Origin: Nitrosospira multiformis
Lineage (GTDB): Bacteria; Pseudomonadota; Gammaproteobacteria; Burkholderiales; Nitrosomonadaceae
Assembly (NCBI RefSeq): GCF_900111585.1
Contig: NZ_FOHI01000003.1
Coordinates: 62,001 to 126,000, forward strand
Length of the DNA: 64,000 nucleotides
Direction of reading: 5' to 3'
A model generated the notes under the pieces. That model searched no databases, was not told the DNA's origin, and saw nothing but the letters and a program-made list of their open reading frames with translations. A program made the position numbers and the translations under genes. Of the stretch, positions 8,678-16,499 are shown piece after piece (the stretch's first letter is position 1; each line of letters opens with the position of its first letter).

Positions 8678-9391
8678 TTACTTTTTACGTTTGCGCATCC
8701 AGGCAAGAGAGGCCATCCCCAGGCCCAGCAATGCAAGTGTCGCCGGTTCCGGAACTGTTCCCGGGTCCTCCTGCGGGGGAGTGCTGGCTTCGCTGCCAAC
8801 GTATTTCAAAGCCCCCGATCCTCCCGGCCCGGCACCTACCTGCTGAATATGCACCATTGCAAGCGAAGCGGGTTTATCGCCCCCGCCACTAGCGTCAACC
8901 AGAACAGCAAAATCGCTAACCAGAACAGCTGACACACCGTCTGCCGCGCTGACCGTCCATGTGCTGTATTCGCCATCGGTAAACTGGAGCGCGGAGTTGT
9001 TGTTGCTCGTGGGATAGTCCAGGTCCAGGTAAAAATCGTAACCTGCATCTTTCCCCGGGGGGTTTATTCCGAAGTCAGCGGCAGTCACCAGTTGCGTGCC
9101 GCCGAAGCTCCAAAACGAATCACTATTAAGTGCAGGTGAGCCGTCGTAGGAGAACAACAGGCCGGAAATAAACGCGTCATCCCCGATTGCACCGAGATTG
9201 CTCACGAAGTTCTCGAATTTGAAATCCACGCTGTTCCCGTTCTGGGTGAGTGTCAGTGTGGCAACCGTGACATTGCTGCCAGCGGGATTGCCGGTGAGAT
9301 ACGTATTGATGTCGATGACGAGTGCGGAAGCCGCTAACGGTATTGTCATCAGTGCAGCACCCGTGAGCGCCCCTGCGATAAGTTTATTCAT
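8678..9391 (-). CDS. PEP-CTERM sorting domain-containing secreted protein
   Basis: A 237-residue protein with a signal peptide (MNKLIAGALTGAALMTIPLA, cleavage near ASA-LVI) and a C-terminal VPEPATLALLGLGMASLAW helix followed by RKRKK. That is the tripartite PEP-CTERM signal recognised by an exosortase. The middle is a beta-rich, Gly/Ser/Asn-rich domain containing DAGYDFYLDLDYPTSN. The start at 9391 has GAGGG upstream; the longer frame to 9430 adds 13 unlikely residues. Family knowledge places it on the cell surface or in the exopolysaccharide matrix. A decayed duplicate of its central part lies at 49548-49784. A terminator follows at 8634. Confidence 0.88.
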   Translation of the reverse strand: MNKLIAGALTGAALMTIPLAASALVIDINTYLTGNPAGSNVTVATLTLTQNGNSVDFKFENFVSNLGAIGDDAFISGLLFSYDGSPALNSDSFWSFGGTQLVTAADFGINPPGKDAGYDFYLDLDYPTSNNNSALQFTDGEYSTWTVSAADGVSAVLVSDFAVLVDASGGGDKPASLAMVHIQQVGAGPGGSGALKYVGSEASTPPQEDPGTVPEPATLALLGLGMASLAWMRKRKK

Positions 9392-9820
9392 GTTTCCCTC
9401 TTGTATTGATTGATATTTTTTGTATGTCAAACCACAGGAAGTGTGGTTGTATCAGTACAAGCATGAAGCGTGCCAGGCTTTAAAAGATTGATTAGGAGGA
9501 AAAAAAGACGAGTTGCTTTCATTCCATGTAAGTATCATCGACAGCTCGCAAGTCGCGGGAGTGACCGGGGGACAGTATGCGCAGTAACGCATGACAGGGC
9601 GGGATAGTTGTTTTATGGTGCTGGAGCATGGCAACGAAGGACAGGACAGTTTTTCACGCGCATCATATCCCGTCTCTGGCACATGCCGACCATCCTCATT
9701 CATGGCAACGTCCTGAACTCAGCAGGCTTCATTATGTGGGGAAGCGAACAGTTGTCTCTTTAACTCAACAGGTAACTTAGAAGGGGGTCCAGAGAGGACA
9801 CTCACATAATCGGGGGCATA
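9392..9820. other. intergenic region between PEP-CTERM gene and response regulator
   Basis: Non-coding spacer between divergent genes. A perfect 7-bp inverted repeat, AACCACA-GGAAG-TGTGGTT (9430-9448), lies about 40 bp upstream of the PEP-CTERM start, where an operator or leader hairpin would be expected. An open frame at 9452-9703 (minus) has no recognisable composition and is not called. Confidence 0.4.
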
Positions 9821-10225
9821 ATGAATAATAAGTTGCCCCTATCAGGGGTCAGGGTGCTGCTCGTAGATGACGAGGAAGATGCACTGACTATTACCAGGCT
9901 CATGCTGGAGTTGCATGGTGCGGAAGTGGTTACCGCTCCTGCTGCTGCCGAGGGACTGGAAAAGGTGCAGACATATGCACTTGATATAATCATCAGCGAT
10001 ATCAGCATGCCTCAAATGGATGGCTATCAGTTTATTCGCGCCGTACGGAATCTACCCGCGCATAAGGGCAGGAATACTCCGGCACTAGCACTGAGCGCAT
10101 TCAATCGTTCCAGAGATCGGGCAAGTGCGCTGGATGCCGGTTTTCTGGCATACCTTTCCAAACCGGTCTTACTACAGGAGTTGATTACCGAGATTATGAC
10201 CACCATAAACTCGGCGGCTCCTTAG
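9821..10225 (+). CDS. single-domain response regulator (REC only)
   Basis: A 134-residue CheY-like receiver with no output domain. The acidic pocket is DDE at 16-18, the phospho-acceptor Asp60 in IIISDISMPQMDGY, Ser92 in ALSAF at the switch Ser/Thr position, and Lys114 in LSKP. The next helix ends the protein. Such proteins relay phosphate to other proteins or act as atypical regulators. No histidine kinase lies next to it, so it is an orphan here. It starts at an ATG with GGGG upstream, and a 9-bp perfect hairpin lies 42 bp after the stop. Confidence 0.9.
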   Translation: MNNKLPLSGVRVLLVDDEEDALTITRLMLELHGAEVVTAPAAAEGLEKVQTYALDIIISDISMPQMDGYQFIRAVRNLPAHKGRNTPALALSAFNRSRDRASALDAGFLAYLSKPVLLQELITEIMTTINSAAP

Positions 10226-10266
10226 GAAAAAGCAATGACAGCTCTGAATTTCTCCTGAAGGATCAA

Positions 10267-10288
10267 GAATTTCGCATGCGCGAAATTC
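10267..10288. terminator. perfect hairpin downstream of the response regulator
   Basis: GAATTTCGC-ATGC-GCGAAATTC is a perfect 9-bp stem with a 4-nt loop, 42 bp past the response regulator stop. No T-run follows, so factor-independent termination is uncertain; it may also be an mRNA-stabilising hairpin. Confidence 0.45.
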
Positions 10289-10397
10289 CCCTGATTCCTG
10301 TTCCTGCTTATCATAAGCCAAGCCAACCGCCCATTACTTGAGGCGGAGCACATCGCCTGTCACGGATTCTGCGCCAGTCACTGGCAAGCCCTAAGCG

Positions 10398-10532
10398 ATG
10401 GAGTCATCGGGATCACAGATGGAGACACTAGTATCCGCTTTCTGGCGCTTTACAGGCGGTTTACTGCAACTGTTGATCAGAGGTCCAAATAGCTTCTTGA
10501 TCAATAGACCGGATGCCTGGGCAAATAAGTAA
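10398..10532 (+). CDS. possible 44-residue small protein
   Basis: An ATG-started frame reading MESSGSQMETLVSAFWRFTG and onward, ending PDAWANK. It has an amphipathic central helix. No clear ribosome-binding site and no known relatives. It lies in the spacer between the response regulator and the VanZ-like gene. Reported only as a possibility. Confidence 0.2.
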   Translation: MESSGSQMETLVSAFWRFTGGLLQLLIRGPNSFLINRPDAWANK

Positions 10533-10570
10533 ATTAGCTCGCCTAGTGAATATCATTCAGGAATTTCATC

Positions 10571-10978
10571 TTGCACCTGCAGCGCTTAACATACCGTCAT
10601 TTTCCTGCTGTCGCCATATTGGCGGCACTCGGCATTGTAGCCGTCCTGTTTGTCGGGGGACGGCAATCTATAGCTGTCGGTTTGATACCCTCGCCCTGGG
10701 ATAAACTGGTCCATGCCAGTGTTTTTGCCTTGCTTGCTTGCATGATCGGTTTGTCGAGCAATCTGCGTGGATGGCACAAACTAGCCGTTGCATTTTTTAG
10801 CGCCCTGCTCGTTGGCGCGCTCGATGAATTGCATCAGATGTATCTCCCGGGTCGCGAGGCAGGGCTGGCCGACTTCATTGCCGACATTATTGGAAGCATT
10901 TTAGGTACGGCATTTTTGGCAATGAAAAGCTCGCGTTCGTTGCATACCCCCTCCAGATACAGGGGAGCTTCGCGCTGA
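10571..10978 (+). CDS. VanZ-like family membrane protein
   Basis: A 135-residue inner-membrane protein with helices at about residues 12-29, 46-62, 68-84 and 101-118. The VanZ-type landmarks are present: WDKLVHASVFALLA near residue 43 and GALDELHQMYLPGREAGLADFIADIIG near residues 82-108. It has no ATG near the 5' end; the only reasonable start is a TTG at 10571 with AGGAA 8 bp upstream, below an in-frame stop at 10547. VanZ-like proteins have poorly defined roles (some affect teicoplanin resistance, many are unstudied). It stands alone. Confidence 0.8.
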   Translation: MHLQRLTYRHFPAVAILAALGIVAVLFVGGRQSIAVGLIPSPWDKLVHASVFALLACMIGLSSNLRGWHKLAVAFFSALLVGALDELHQMYLPGREAGLADFIADIIGSILGTAFLAMKSSRSLHTPSRYRGASR

Positions 10979-11005
10979 TGAGGAGCCGTGGTCAGGGAAA
11001 TGGGG

Positions 11006-11265
11006 CTAGATACCGGCCCCGCCGTCGTACACCTCATAGCATGCTTGCGCCTGTGAAACGGTACTGCCGGGGGGAACGCTGCGCGTGAGTCAGACGTTGC
11101 CACCAATCGTGGCGCCACGTCCAATGGTGATACGGCCCAGTATGGTGGCGCCTGCATAAATAACAACATCGTCCTCTACTATGGGACGACGCAAATTGCC
11201 TTTTAACAGTACGCCATGCTCATCCACCGGAAAACGTTTCACCCCCAGAGTGACAGCTTTGTGAT
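11006..11265 (-). pseudogene. epsC: 3' remnant of EpsC-type serine O-acetyltransferase, with nonsense mutation
   Basis: The minus strand encodes AVTLGVKRFP, then RRPIVEDDVVIYAGATILGR and ITIGRGATIGGNV, left-handed hexapeptide-repeat text typical of serine acetyltransferase. A TGA (11092-11090) follows where homologues have Trp (GGNVWLTR), and the same frame then continues LTRSVPPGSTVSQAQ to GGAGI and a TAG at 11006. The N-terminal domain is missing and unrelated sequence joins near 11265. The enzyme would make O-acetylserine for cysteine synthesis; this copy cannot. Confidence 0.75.
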
Positions 11266-11516
11266 TGGGTTGGGTTAAATGCGAGCCAGCGCGCAAGTGG
11301 CTTCACAGAGGTGGGGGGGTTAGAGCGATCCAACTTGATATCAGGGGTCGCTGCCTGTACCCGCGCGATTAGATCGGGGTCATCGAAGGCATCGTAGAGC
11401 GAATCGTTGGCTTCTAAGCACATTCCGTAGCGGCTGCAGGAGGGATGCCCGATCAAGGACGCGTCGAAGTGGATCGATGTATCCGCCTCCAACTCGATCT
11501 GGCGGATCAAAGTCTC
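11266..11516 (-). pseudogene. unidentified protein fragment fused to the epsC remnant
   Basis: An open frame with protein-like composition reads LIRQIELEADTSIHFDASLI, then MCLEANDSLYDAFDDPDLIA and PDIKLDRSNPPTSVKPL, before running out of frame into the epsC remnant. I do not recognise the family. It has no plausible start or ribosome-binding site and looks like the tail of another broken gene joined to epsC by a deletion. Confidence 0.3.
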
Positions 11517-11720
11517 TTGGGTGATGCGCGGCTATTATCCGATTGATCCTGTTTTTACTTATCCTTCAGCCTCATCTATAACAGCGAGCGCCCTCCAACT
11601 CCTCGTTCCATAGTCGAGCCGCCTATTCCTTTGAGTCGCTCACGTCTAATAGACTCAAACATTGGATCCTCTGCTATGCTTCAGTGGGTATACGATGTTT
11701 GAAAGCAACTGGAGAACATA

Positions 11721-11861
11721 ATGCAGGTTCAGATAAACAATGGCAGCGGCAATGAGGTGAATAGTGAACTTTCCCGGAGTGTTGAACCGACCGTGACCAG
11801 GATATTGAACCGGTTCGAAGACCAAATTACCTGTGTGAAGATTCACTTGAGCGGCTGTTAA
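11721..11861 (+). CDS. truncated HPF/RaiA-like ribosome-associated protein
   Basis: A 46-residue frame, MQVQINNGSGNEVNSELSRS followed by VEPTVTRILNRFEDQITCVK and IHLSGC. It matches the first half of the short betaproteobacterial HPF/RaiA-like family (MQIQINT... RVEVHLSDENGDK) and stops just where the DEN-type loop should begin. GGAGA lies 6 bp upstream of the ATG, so it may still be translated. Full-length relatives of about 110 residues bind ribosomes in stationary phase; this form lacks the second beta-alpha half. It is probably a gene cut short by a deletion. Confidence 0.55.
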   Translation: MQVQINNGSGNEVNSELSRSVEPTVTRILNRFEDQITCVKIHLSGC

Positions 11862-11889
11862 CGCCTCATCTGCACAAATGGAGGACGAC

Positions 11890-12090
11890 ATGAACGACGA
11901 GTATAAAGGGTACCGGATTACCGCCTGGCCGGAGCGTGACGACACAACCGGCCTCTGGAACGGCCGTTTCCGCATTCTTGCTGGCGATGGCAAAGTTGCA
12001 TACGAGAGCTTCGCCGAGCCGGTGGATGATGAAAACAAGGCGTATGAGGCCGCAAGCGCAAAGGCCCGGAATTGGGTCGATGAGCAATAG
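11890..12090 (+). CDS. small hypothetical protein
   Basis: A 66-residue acidic protein starting MNDEYKGYRITAWPERDD and ending AKARNWVDEQ. GGAGG five bases before the ATG at 11890 makes this the likely start rather than the ATG at 11878. The pattern of a short beta-sheet domain (YRITAW, GRFRILAGDGKVAYESF) with a C-terminal helix resembles small uncharacterised betaproteobacterial proteins. The function is unknown. It follows the truncated HPF-like gene by 28 bp and may share its transcript. Confidence 0.65.
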   Translation: MNDEYKGYRITAWPERDDTTGLWNGRFRILAGDGKVAYESFAEPVDDENKAYEAASAKARNWVDEQ

Positions 12091-12340
12091 CGAATCCCGC
12101 ATGAACTCATCCAAGGTCTACATTCGCGAATTTCTTCTGGTACCGAGAAAACCAGACGGAGCAATCAAGAAATAGGCAACGAACGCGTGCCTTTCATTGG
12201 CAAAACCTTCAGGCCAGCAAGGCAAAAACCACCAGCGTGGAGCACCTTATCGCAGGTATGCGATACCAAAGCAAATTGTTGGTGAAAACTCGACCGCGGG
12301 GGGCGCCTCGACTAGGCGACGGAACGTCGGTACAAAAAGA
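12091..12340. other. non-coding spacer
   Basis: No feature that I can support. Short open frames here have no recognisable protein character. Confidence 0.4.
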
Positions 12341-12377
12341 AGCCGATGCTCTTGCTTTTTGGGTTTGAGCATCGGCT
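12341..12377 (-). terminator. strong rho-independent terminator
   Basis: AGCCGATGCTC (12341-12351) and GAGCATCGGCT (12367-12377) form a perfect 11-bp stem with a 15-nt loop. On the minus strand the stem is followed by TCTTTTTGT. It lies 50 bp past the stop of the 26-residue minus-strand frame at 12427-12507, which it would serve. Confidence 0.7.
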
Positions 12378-12426
12378 GATTGATTTGAATGAACGGTTAA
12401 CTTTGAGTGTCGTAGTCAGATCAGTA

Positions 12427-12507
12427 TTATTCTTTCCGTCCATCTTTGGACATGAAAAACCAAAGAGCAACGGCACCTATACCTACTACGAGAATCGCCA
12501 TTTCCAT
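12427..12507 (-). CDS. 26-residue membrane microprotein
   Basis: The frame reads MEMAILVVGIGAVALWFFMS then KDGRKE: one transmembrane helix with a positively charged tail. The ATG at 12507 is preceded by AAAGGGGG at proper spacing, and a strong terminator lies 50 bp downstream, so a short dedicated transcript is plausible. Proteins of this size are normally missed by annotation. The family is not recognised. A regulatory role on a membrane complex, as for other such peptides, would be speculation. Confidence 0.5.
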   Translation of the reverse strand: MEMAILVVGIGAVALWFFMSKDGRKE

Positions 12508-12990
12508 GATAACCCCCTTTCAGAATTGAGATGCTAAAAAGAATATGATCAACTTGATGAGCAGCTAAGATAACGCTCCCATTTCGGGTACCAACACCTT
12601 GAAACACATATTACGGATGGAAAAAGCTATGTCCGTATACATTTGACGGAACTCAAAATAAAAAATTCCCAGCTTTTCTAAAATCCCCATAAAAAATTGT
12701 GGATATCAATAAGCGGGATGTTGATATTCTGGAACTGGCGCGCATTGGCTTACACACAGCGACTTGGAATTTAAGGCACTCACCATCCTGCATTCAGATC
12801 GACTGTAATGGATTCGACGTCTTCCTATCGCTATAAGTGGGATTCCGCACCGATTAATAAACGAGCGCCAATTAAAGTTTATTTTTTAACGTTCGTGTTC
12901 GCGAACGGCCAGCATTCTCAATAACATTCCAACTCTTCGTATCAATAGTCGTCGGTTGCCATTTCCGCTCCCCCAAACACGGCTGGTAAC
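12508..12990. other. AT-rich non-coding region
   Basis: About 480 bp with no supported gene. The promoter of the microprotein at 12427-12507 should lie in the first part. AT-rich runs (aaaataaaaaattccc near 12655) are visible but no clear -35/-10 pair could be fixed. Confidence 0.4.
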
Positions 12991-13367
12991 GTGAACCAGG
13001 TGGATCAGTATTTAGGCCAACCGGTTCAAATCACGGGTTTCGAATCTGCAGGCCTGGTCCAGCCTGATGGCAAGGTGATCGTTGCCAGCGATCGCAAGAG
13101 CTTGTCGAGACCTTCTCCAGCCTTTGTCCCGATGTCGATCTGAATATTAATGAAATCAAGTTAGAAAAAGCTGGTAATGGAACCTTTCGTGCCATTATTC
13201 CCATACCCGGCCTCAATAAGCAGCTGGGATGGTGGTAGTAGAATACGTACCATCTACTTATATGCCGCAATAACCAGTGCATGCGAGAGCTGGTTACAAA
13301 GAAAGGCAAAATCGGTTTCTACGTCGATAGACGGCGTACTTATCTGCCGGAGCTTATCGACCTATAG
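12991..13367 (+). pseudogene. degraded unidentified gene with frameshift and stops
   Basis: From a GTG at 12991 the frame reads VNQVDQYLGQPVQITGFESA and GLVQPDGKVIVASDRK. Restoring one base near 13095 continues with ELVETFSSLCPDVDLNINEI, KLEKAGNGTFRAIIPIPGLN and KQLGWW to TAG at 13236. After two stop codons the same frame continues MRELVTKKGKIGFYVDRRRT to 13367. The codon use is protein-like throughout, which suggests a real gene broken by one deletion and nonsense changes. I cannot name the family. Confidence 0.35.
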
Positions 13368-13425
13368 CCGGTTGCTCAGTGATCCCTTGGAGAGGCTGCA
13401 CGAAATAGCGCTGCTATGCGCAGAG

Positions 13426-14640
13426 TCAGATACTCCCCACGTTTTCATCGCGCTTTGTGTGCCTTGTGTCGGTTGTCCACGCAATGAGCAGGGCAGTGCC
13501 TATGAGTCCCGAGAATAAAGATCCCGAGAGTACTCCAATTTTAACGCCGGCCTGCAGCTCTGGGGTAGTGGGAAACGCGAGCAACCCGATAAACAGGCTC
13601 ATTGTGAAGCCGATGCCGCACAACATTGCGACGCCGTAGAGCTGGGGCCATGTGGAACTGGCAGGCAACTTGGCAAGATTTGCCCGTATTGCGACCCAGG
13701 CGAATAAAAAGACCCCAAGTTGTTTGCCAATGAAGAGCCCGAGCGCAATGCCCAGAGGGACGGGCGTGAGCAGCACGGAAGCGTTCATGCCGGCAAACGA
13801 CACGCCCGCGTTCGCAAAGCCGAAAATCGGTATGATCAGAAATGTCACCCATGGATGCAACGAATGCTCCAGACGCAGCAACGGAGACTCGGCCTCTGAT
13901 GGCCGGCCTTGGAGTGTTCCAATCGGAATCATCATGGCCAGCGCCACGCCAGCGAGGGTCGCGTGTACGCCAGACTTAAGAACAAAAAACCAGAGCACGA
14001 GGCCAAGCCCCAGGTAGATACTAAGGTGCCTGACACCGCTGCGGCCGAGCACAGTTAAAATCACCAGTACGGCCAGCGCTGCAAGCAGGTGGGGCCAGGA
14101 CAGCTGGCTGGTGTAGAAGATGGCGATGATCACCACTGCCGCGAGGTCGTCGAGGATCGCAAGCGCGGTCAGAAAGACCTTCAGCGAGACGGGAACACGG
14201 GAACCAAGCAGCGCCAGGACCCCGAGCGCAAAAGCGATATCGGTGGCCGAGGGGATCGCCCATCCCCGCAAAGTCTCGGGAGTCGACCAGTTGAAAGCAA
14301 TATAGATCAAGGCCGGTACGAGCATGCCGCCCAGGGCCGCAACCCCAGGCAGCGCTCGGTCAGGCCAGGTCTTGAGCTGACCATCCAGAAATTCACGCTT
14401 GATTTCGAGACCGACAAGCAAGAAAAATAGCGACATCAACGCGTCGTTGATCCAGTGCAGCACTGATAGGCCCAACACGTGCGACCCCAATACCCCGAAG
14501 TACGCCGGGGCGGCTGAGGAGTTCGCGAGCACAAGCGCGAGCAGCGCAACCCCCATCAGCACGAGACCGCCGGCAGCCTGACTGGAAATAAATTCCCTAA
14601 AAATACTCTTCACGCGGCGGGGCGGAGTTGATTGCTGCAT
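13426..14640 (-). CDS. nhaA: Na+/H+ antiporter NhaA
   Basis: A 404-residue inner-membrane antiporter with about twelve hydrophobic helices. The ion-binding acidic residues are present: Asp134 in [10 protein letters not shown] and the pair Asp164-Asp165 in [10 protein letters not shown], matching D133, D163 and D164 of E. coli NhaA. The start reads [17 protein letters not shown] and the family signature [18 protein letters not shown] is intact. The protein exchanges internal sodium for external protons and sets pH and salt tolerance. It stands alone, flanked by decayed sequence at both ends. The 3' end runs into a pseudogene-like area but the protein appears full length. Confidence 0.95.
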   Translation of the reverse strand: MQQSTPPRRVKSIFREFISSQAAGGLVLMGVALLALVLANSSAAPAYFGVLGSHVLGLSVLHWINDALMSLFFLLVGLEIKREFLDGQLKTWPDRALPGVAALGGMLVPALIYIAFNWSTPETLRGWAIPSATDIAFALGVLALLGSRVPVSLKVFLTALAILDDLAAVVIIAIFYTSQLSWPHLLAALAVLVILTVLGRSGVRHLSIYLGLGLVLWFFVLKSGVHATLAGVALAMMIPIGTLQGRPSEAESPLLRLEHSLHPWVTFLIIPIFGFANAGVSFAGMNASVLLTPVPLGIALGLFIGKQLGVFLFAWVAIRANLAKLPASSTWPQLYGVAMLCGIGFTMSLFIGLLAFPTTPELQAGVKIGVLSGSLFSGLIGTALLIAWTTDTRHTKRDENVGSI

Positions 14641-15260
14641 GGAAGGTCACCTGTTAAGTCAGAGGCCAGAGTTGTTGCGTTTATGGTTGCAGGGATTTCG
14701 TGGCTGGTTTGCACCCAATAATGCAACTCATCACATTTGCTGGGCAATGATCGAATCCGTGATTTTGCATGCGCAAAACGGTTCTAAGTCTCACCGTACG
14801 CCGTCAGCTCCAATTGCTGCCTCTTCTTCAAGTCATCTCACCTTTCAACCATTTCCCTTTTTAATACCACTACATTGAAACGCCATTAATTGAATCCGGT
14901 TCGATTAACCATAAAGTAGACCAATCGATTTGGCTGAGAATGGAGACCAGAGGAATCGGCTCCCGGCAGCCATGTGCCAAGCACCAGCCGCACCGCAAAA
15001 CGCACTTCTCGTACTTTTTCTCGTGTGACTCGCTTTTTAACACCTTTTACTTGTATATGTTCCATTTTTGTCAATTTTCCCCATTTTTTAACAATTTTTC
15101 TTATATTTCTTCCTATTTTTTATACTTTTTCAACTTTTATTTCACAATTTCTAAACTTATACTTCACCTTAACTTCACAATTTAGACATGAGAACAGGAC
15201 TGGAGGGGAATTCACTCCATCGTGAAACTGAATTTCACATGACAAAGGGGGAGACAGAAA
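14641..15260. other. 620-bp intergenic region between nhaA and the peptidase gene
   Basis: The two flanking genes are divergent, so both promoters should lie here. The right half contains the phased A-tract block described separately. Frames at 14940-15225 translate to Phe/Tyr-rich low-complexity text caused by the T-runs and are not called as genes. Confidence 0.5.
15015..15150. promoter_or_regulatory. helically phased A/T-tract block, predicted curved DNA
   Basis: T-tracts of 3-6 bases are centred near 15017, 15036, 15046, 15067, 15076, 15086, 15097, 15107, 15118, 15128, 15136 and 15149. Successive centres are mostly 9-11 bp apart (or twice that), in phase with the DNA helix over about 120 bp. 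Phased A-tracts are known to bend DNA. The block ends about 110 bp before the peptidase start and may act as an upstream bend or a nucleoid-protein site. The spacing is read directly; the function is inferred. Confidence 0.65.
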
Positions 15261-16385
15261 ATGGAATTGCTTGTGTGGTTTTTCCTCGCTCAGCAGCAAA
15301 CAAATTCCAGAATTATATGCAGATTGATGGCAACACCAATCATGGTTGCTGTATTTTCCACAGGGATAGGCTTGGTAGAGGCAGCCAATAAATCGCGATT
15401 AGGGATCTCTCAAAATGGTGAGCCGGTCGATTACCTGCCCTGCGGCACAATTCCGTTAAGCACCCGAACTGCTGTATTAATGGGTGGAGGAGACGACGTC
15501 AAGGAGGCCTTTAGCTGGATGATTGCCAAGATGACTCAGTGTGGCGATGGCAGTACAGGGAGGCCGGGAAATTTTGTCGTGATTGATAATGGCAGCGACC
15601 CGCCTGACGATACTTACCTCAGCATAGTCGGGCCTGTCGCCTCGGTAATAACTCTGGTTGTTCCTACCATCGAAACGGCTAACGACCCGGCCCTCGAGCC
15701 TTACATTCGAAATGCCGGCGCAATCTGGCTAACGGGGGGCGATCAAGGCCGATACTACAATTTCTGGAAGGGTTCGTTACTGGAACAGTTGATATCGGAG
15801 CAGGTTCGGAATTTCAAGATTCCCATCGGCGGAACAAGCGCGGGAACCATGGTCCTTAGCGAGTTCGCCTATGTCGCTGACCCGTGCGCGATCACTTCGT
15901 CAAAAGCCTTGATCGATCCCTACTCACAATGCATTGCGTTGAGGCGTGATTTTTGGAGCGACAGGACACCTTTACCCCCCTTGCTATCGACTGTCACTGA
16001 TTCCCATTTCAATGCGCGCGATCGCATGGGCCGGCTGATCACGTTCCTGGGGCACGCGATAAATAGCCAATGGACCACTGCTGCCATTGCCCAGGCTATC
16101 GGAATAGATGAGGAAACAGCATTATTGATGGAAAATAATGGCAACACAGACCCATCTTCTCCAGGCACCAATTACAGTTACAAGGTTATTACAAATACAG
16201 GAGTCAGCGGGTCAGCCTATATTCTGAGCCCTGATTTGCAAAGCCAACTGAACCTTGAGCCTGACCAGCCTCTTAGCTTTACCAATGTAAAAGTGAGAAA
16301 GATACAAACCACGGGAAATGAGAGTGATTACATCATCGACGTCAAAGAGGGCAGTTTAATATCCAACACCGGCAGCATTTACTGA
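15261..16385 (+). CDS. secreted cyanophycinase-like peptidase (S51 family)
   Basis: A 374-residue protein with S51/cyanophycinase landmarks: MGGGDDV at 74-80, IWLTGGDQGRYYNFW at 155-169, the nucleophile elbow GGTSAGTMVLSE at 190-201 with Ser193, and DSHF at 247-250 with His249. A hydrophobic stretch at 22-41 (LMATPIMVAVFSTGIGLVEA) looks like a signal peptide, so the product is probably periplasmic or exported. The ATG at 15261 has AGGGGGAG upstream; an internal ATG at 15327 gives a cleaner signal peptide but lacks a binding site. Cyanophycinases cut cyanophycin to beta-Asp-Arg dipeptides; no cyanophycin synthetase is present in this window, so the substrate is open. It follows a predicted DNA bend. 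Confidence 0.85.
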   Translation: MELLVWFFLAQQQTNSRIICRLMATPIMVAVFSTGIGLVEAANKSRLGISQNGEPVDYLPCGTIPLSTRTAVLMGGGDDVKEAFSWMIAKMTQCGDGSTGRPGNFVVIDNGSDPPDDTYLSIVGPVASVITLVVPTIETANDPALEPYIRNAGAIWLTGGDQGRYYNFWKGSLLEQLISEQVRNFKIPIGGTSAGTMVLSEFAYVADPCAITSSKALIDPYSQCIALRRDFWSDRTPLPPLLSTVTDSHFNARDRMGRLITFLGHAINSQWTTAAIAQAIGIDEETALLMENNGNTDPSSPGTNYSYKVITNTGVSGSAYILSPDLQSQLNLEPDQPLSFTNVKVRKIQTTGNESDYIIDVKEGSLISNTGSIY

Positions 16386-16499
16386 CCGACATGCACTAAG
16401 CTAGCTTGGGTCTGTTCGATTTATGAACGTCACTCCCACGTCTCCCTCCCACTACCAGTGAATGCATCCGCAGGCTATTCGTTCCACCCTCCCCAAAAC

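Noticed and set aside
8409-8846. Plus-strand frame of 145 codons upstream of the lexA gene
   Set aside because: It crosses the LexA promoter/operator, a terminator and the end of the PEP-CTERM gene, and shows no family pattern.
9452-9703. 83-codon minus frame in the spacer before the response regulator
   Set aside because: No ribosome-binding site, no domain and Cys/Pro/Ser-rich chance-like composition.
11655-12164. 169-codon minus frame opposite the HPF-like and hypothetical genes
   Set aside because: It is the antisense of two plus-strand genes that have good ribosome-binding sites and better protein composition.
13021-13050. ggttcaaatc and ggtttcgaatc strings that recall a tRNA T-loop
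   Set aside because: No acceptor, D or anticodon stems can be built around them; the region reads as a decayed coding sequence.
14940-15225. Phe/Tyr-rich frames near the A-tracts
   Set aside because: The amino-acid bias comes from the T-runs. No start signal; the DNA periodicity explains the sequence better.
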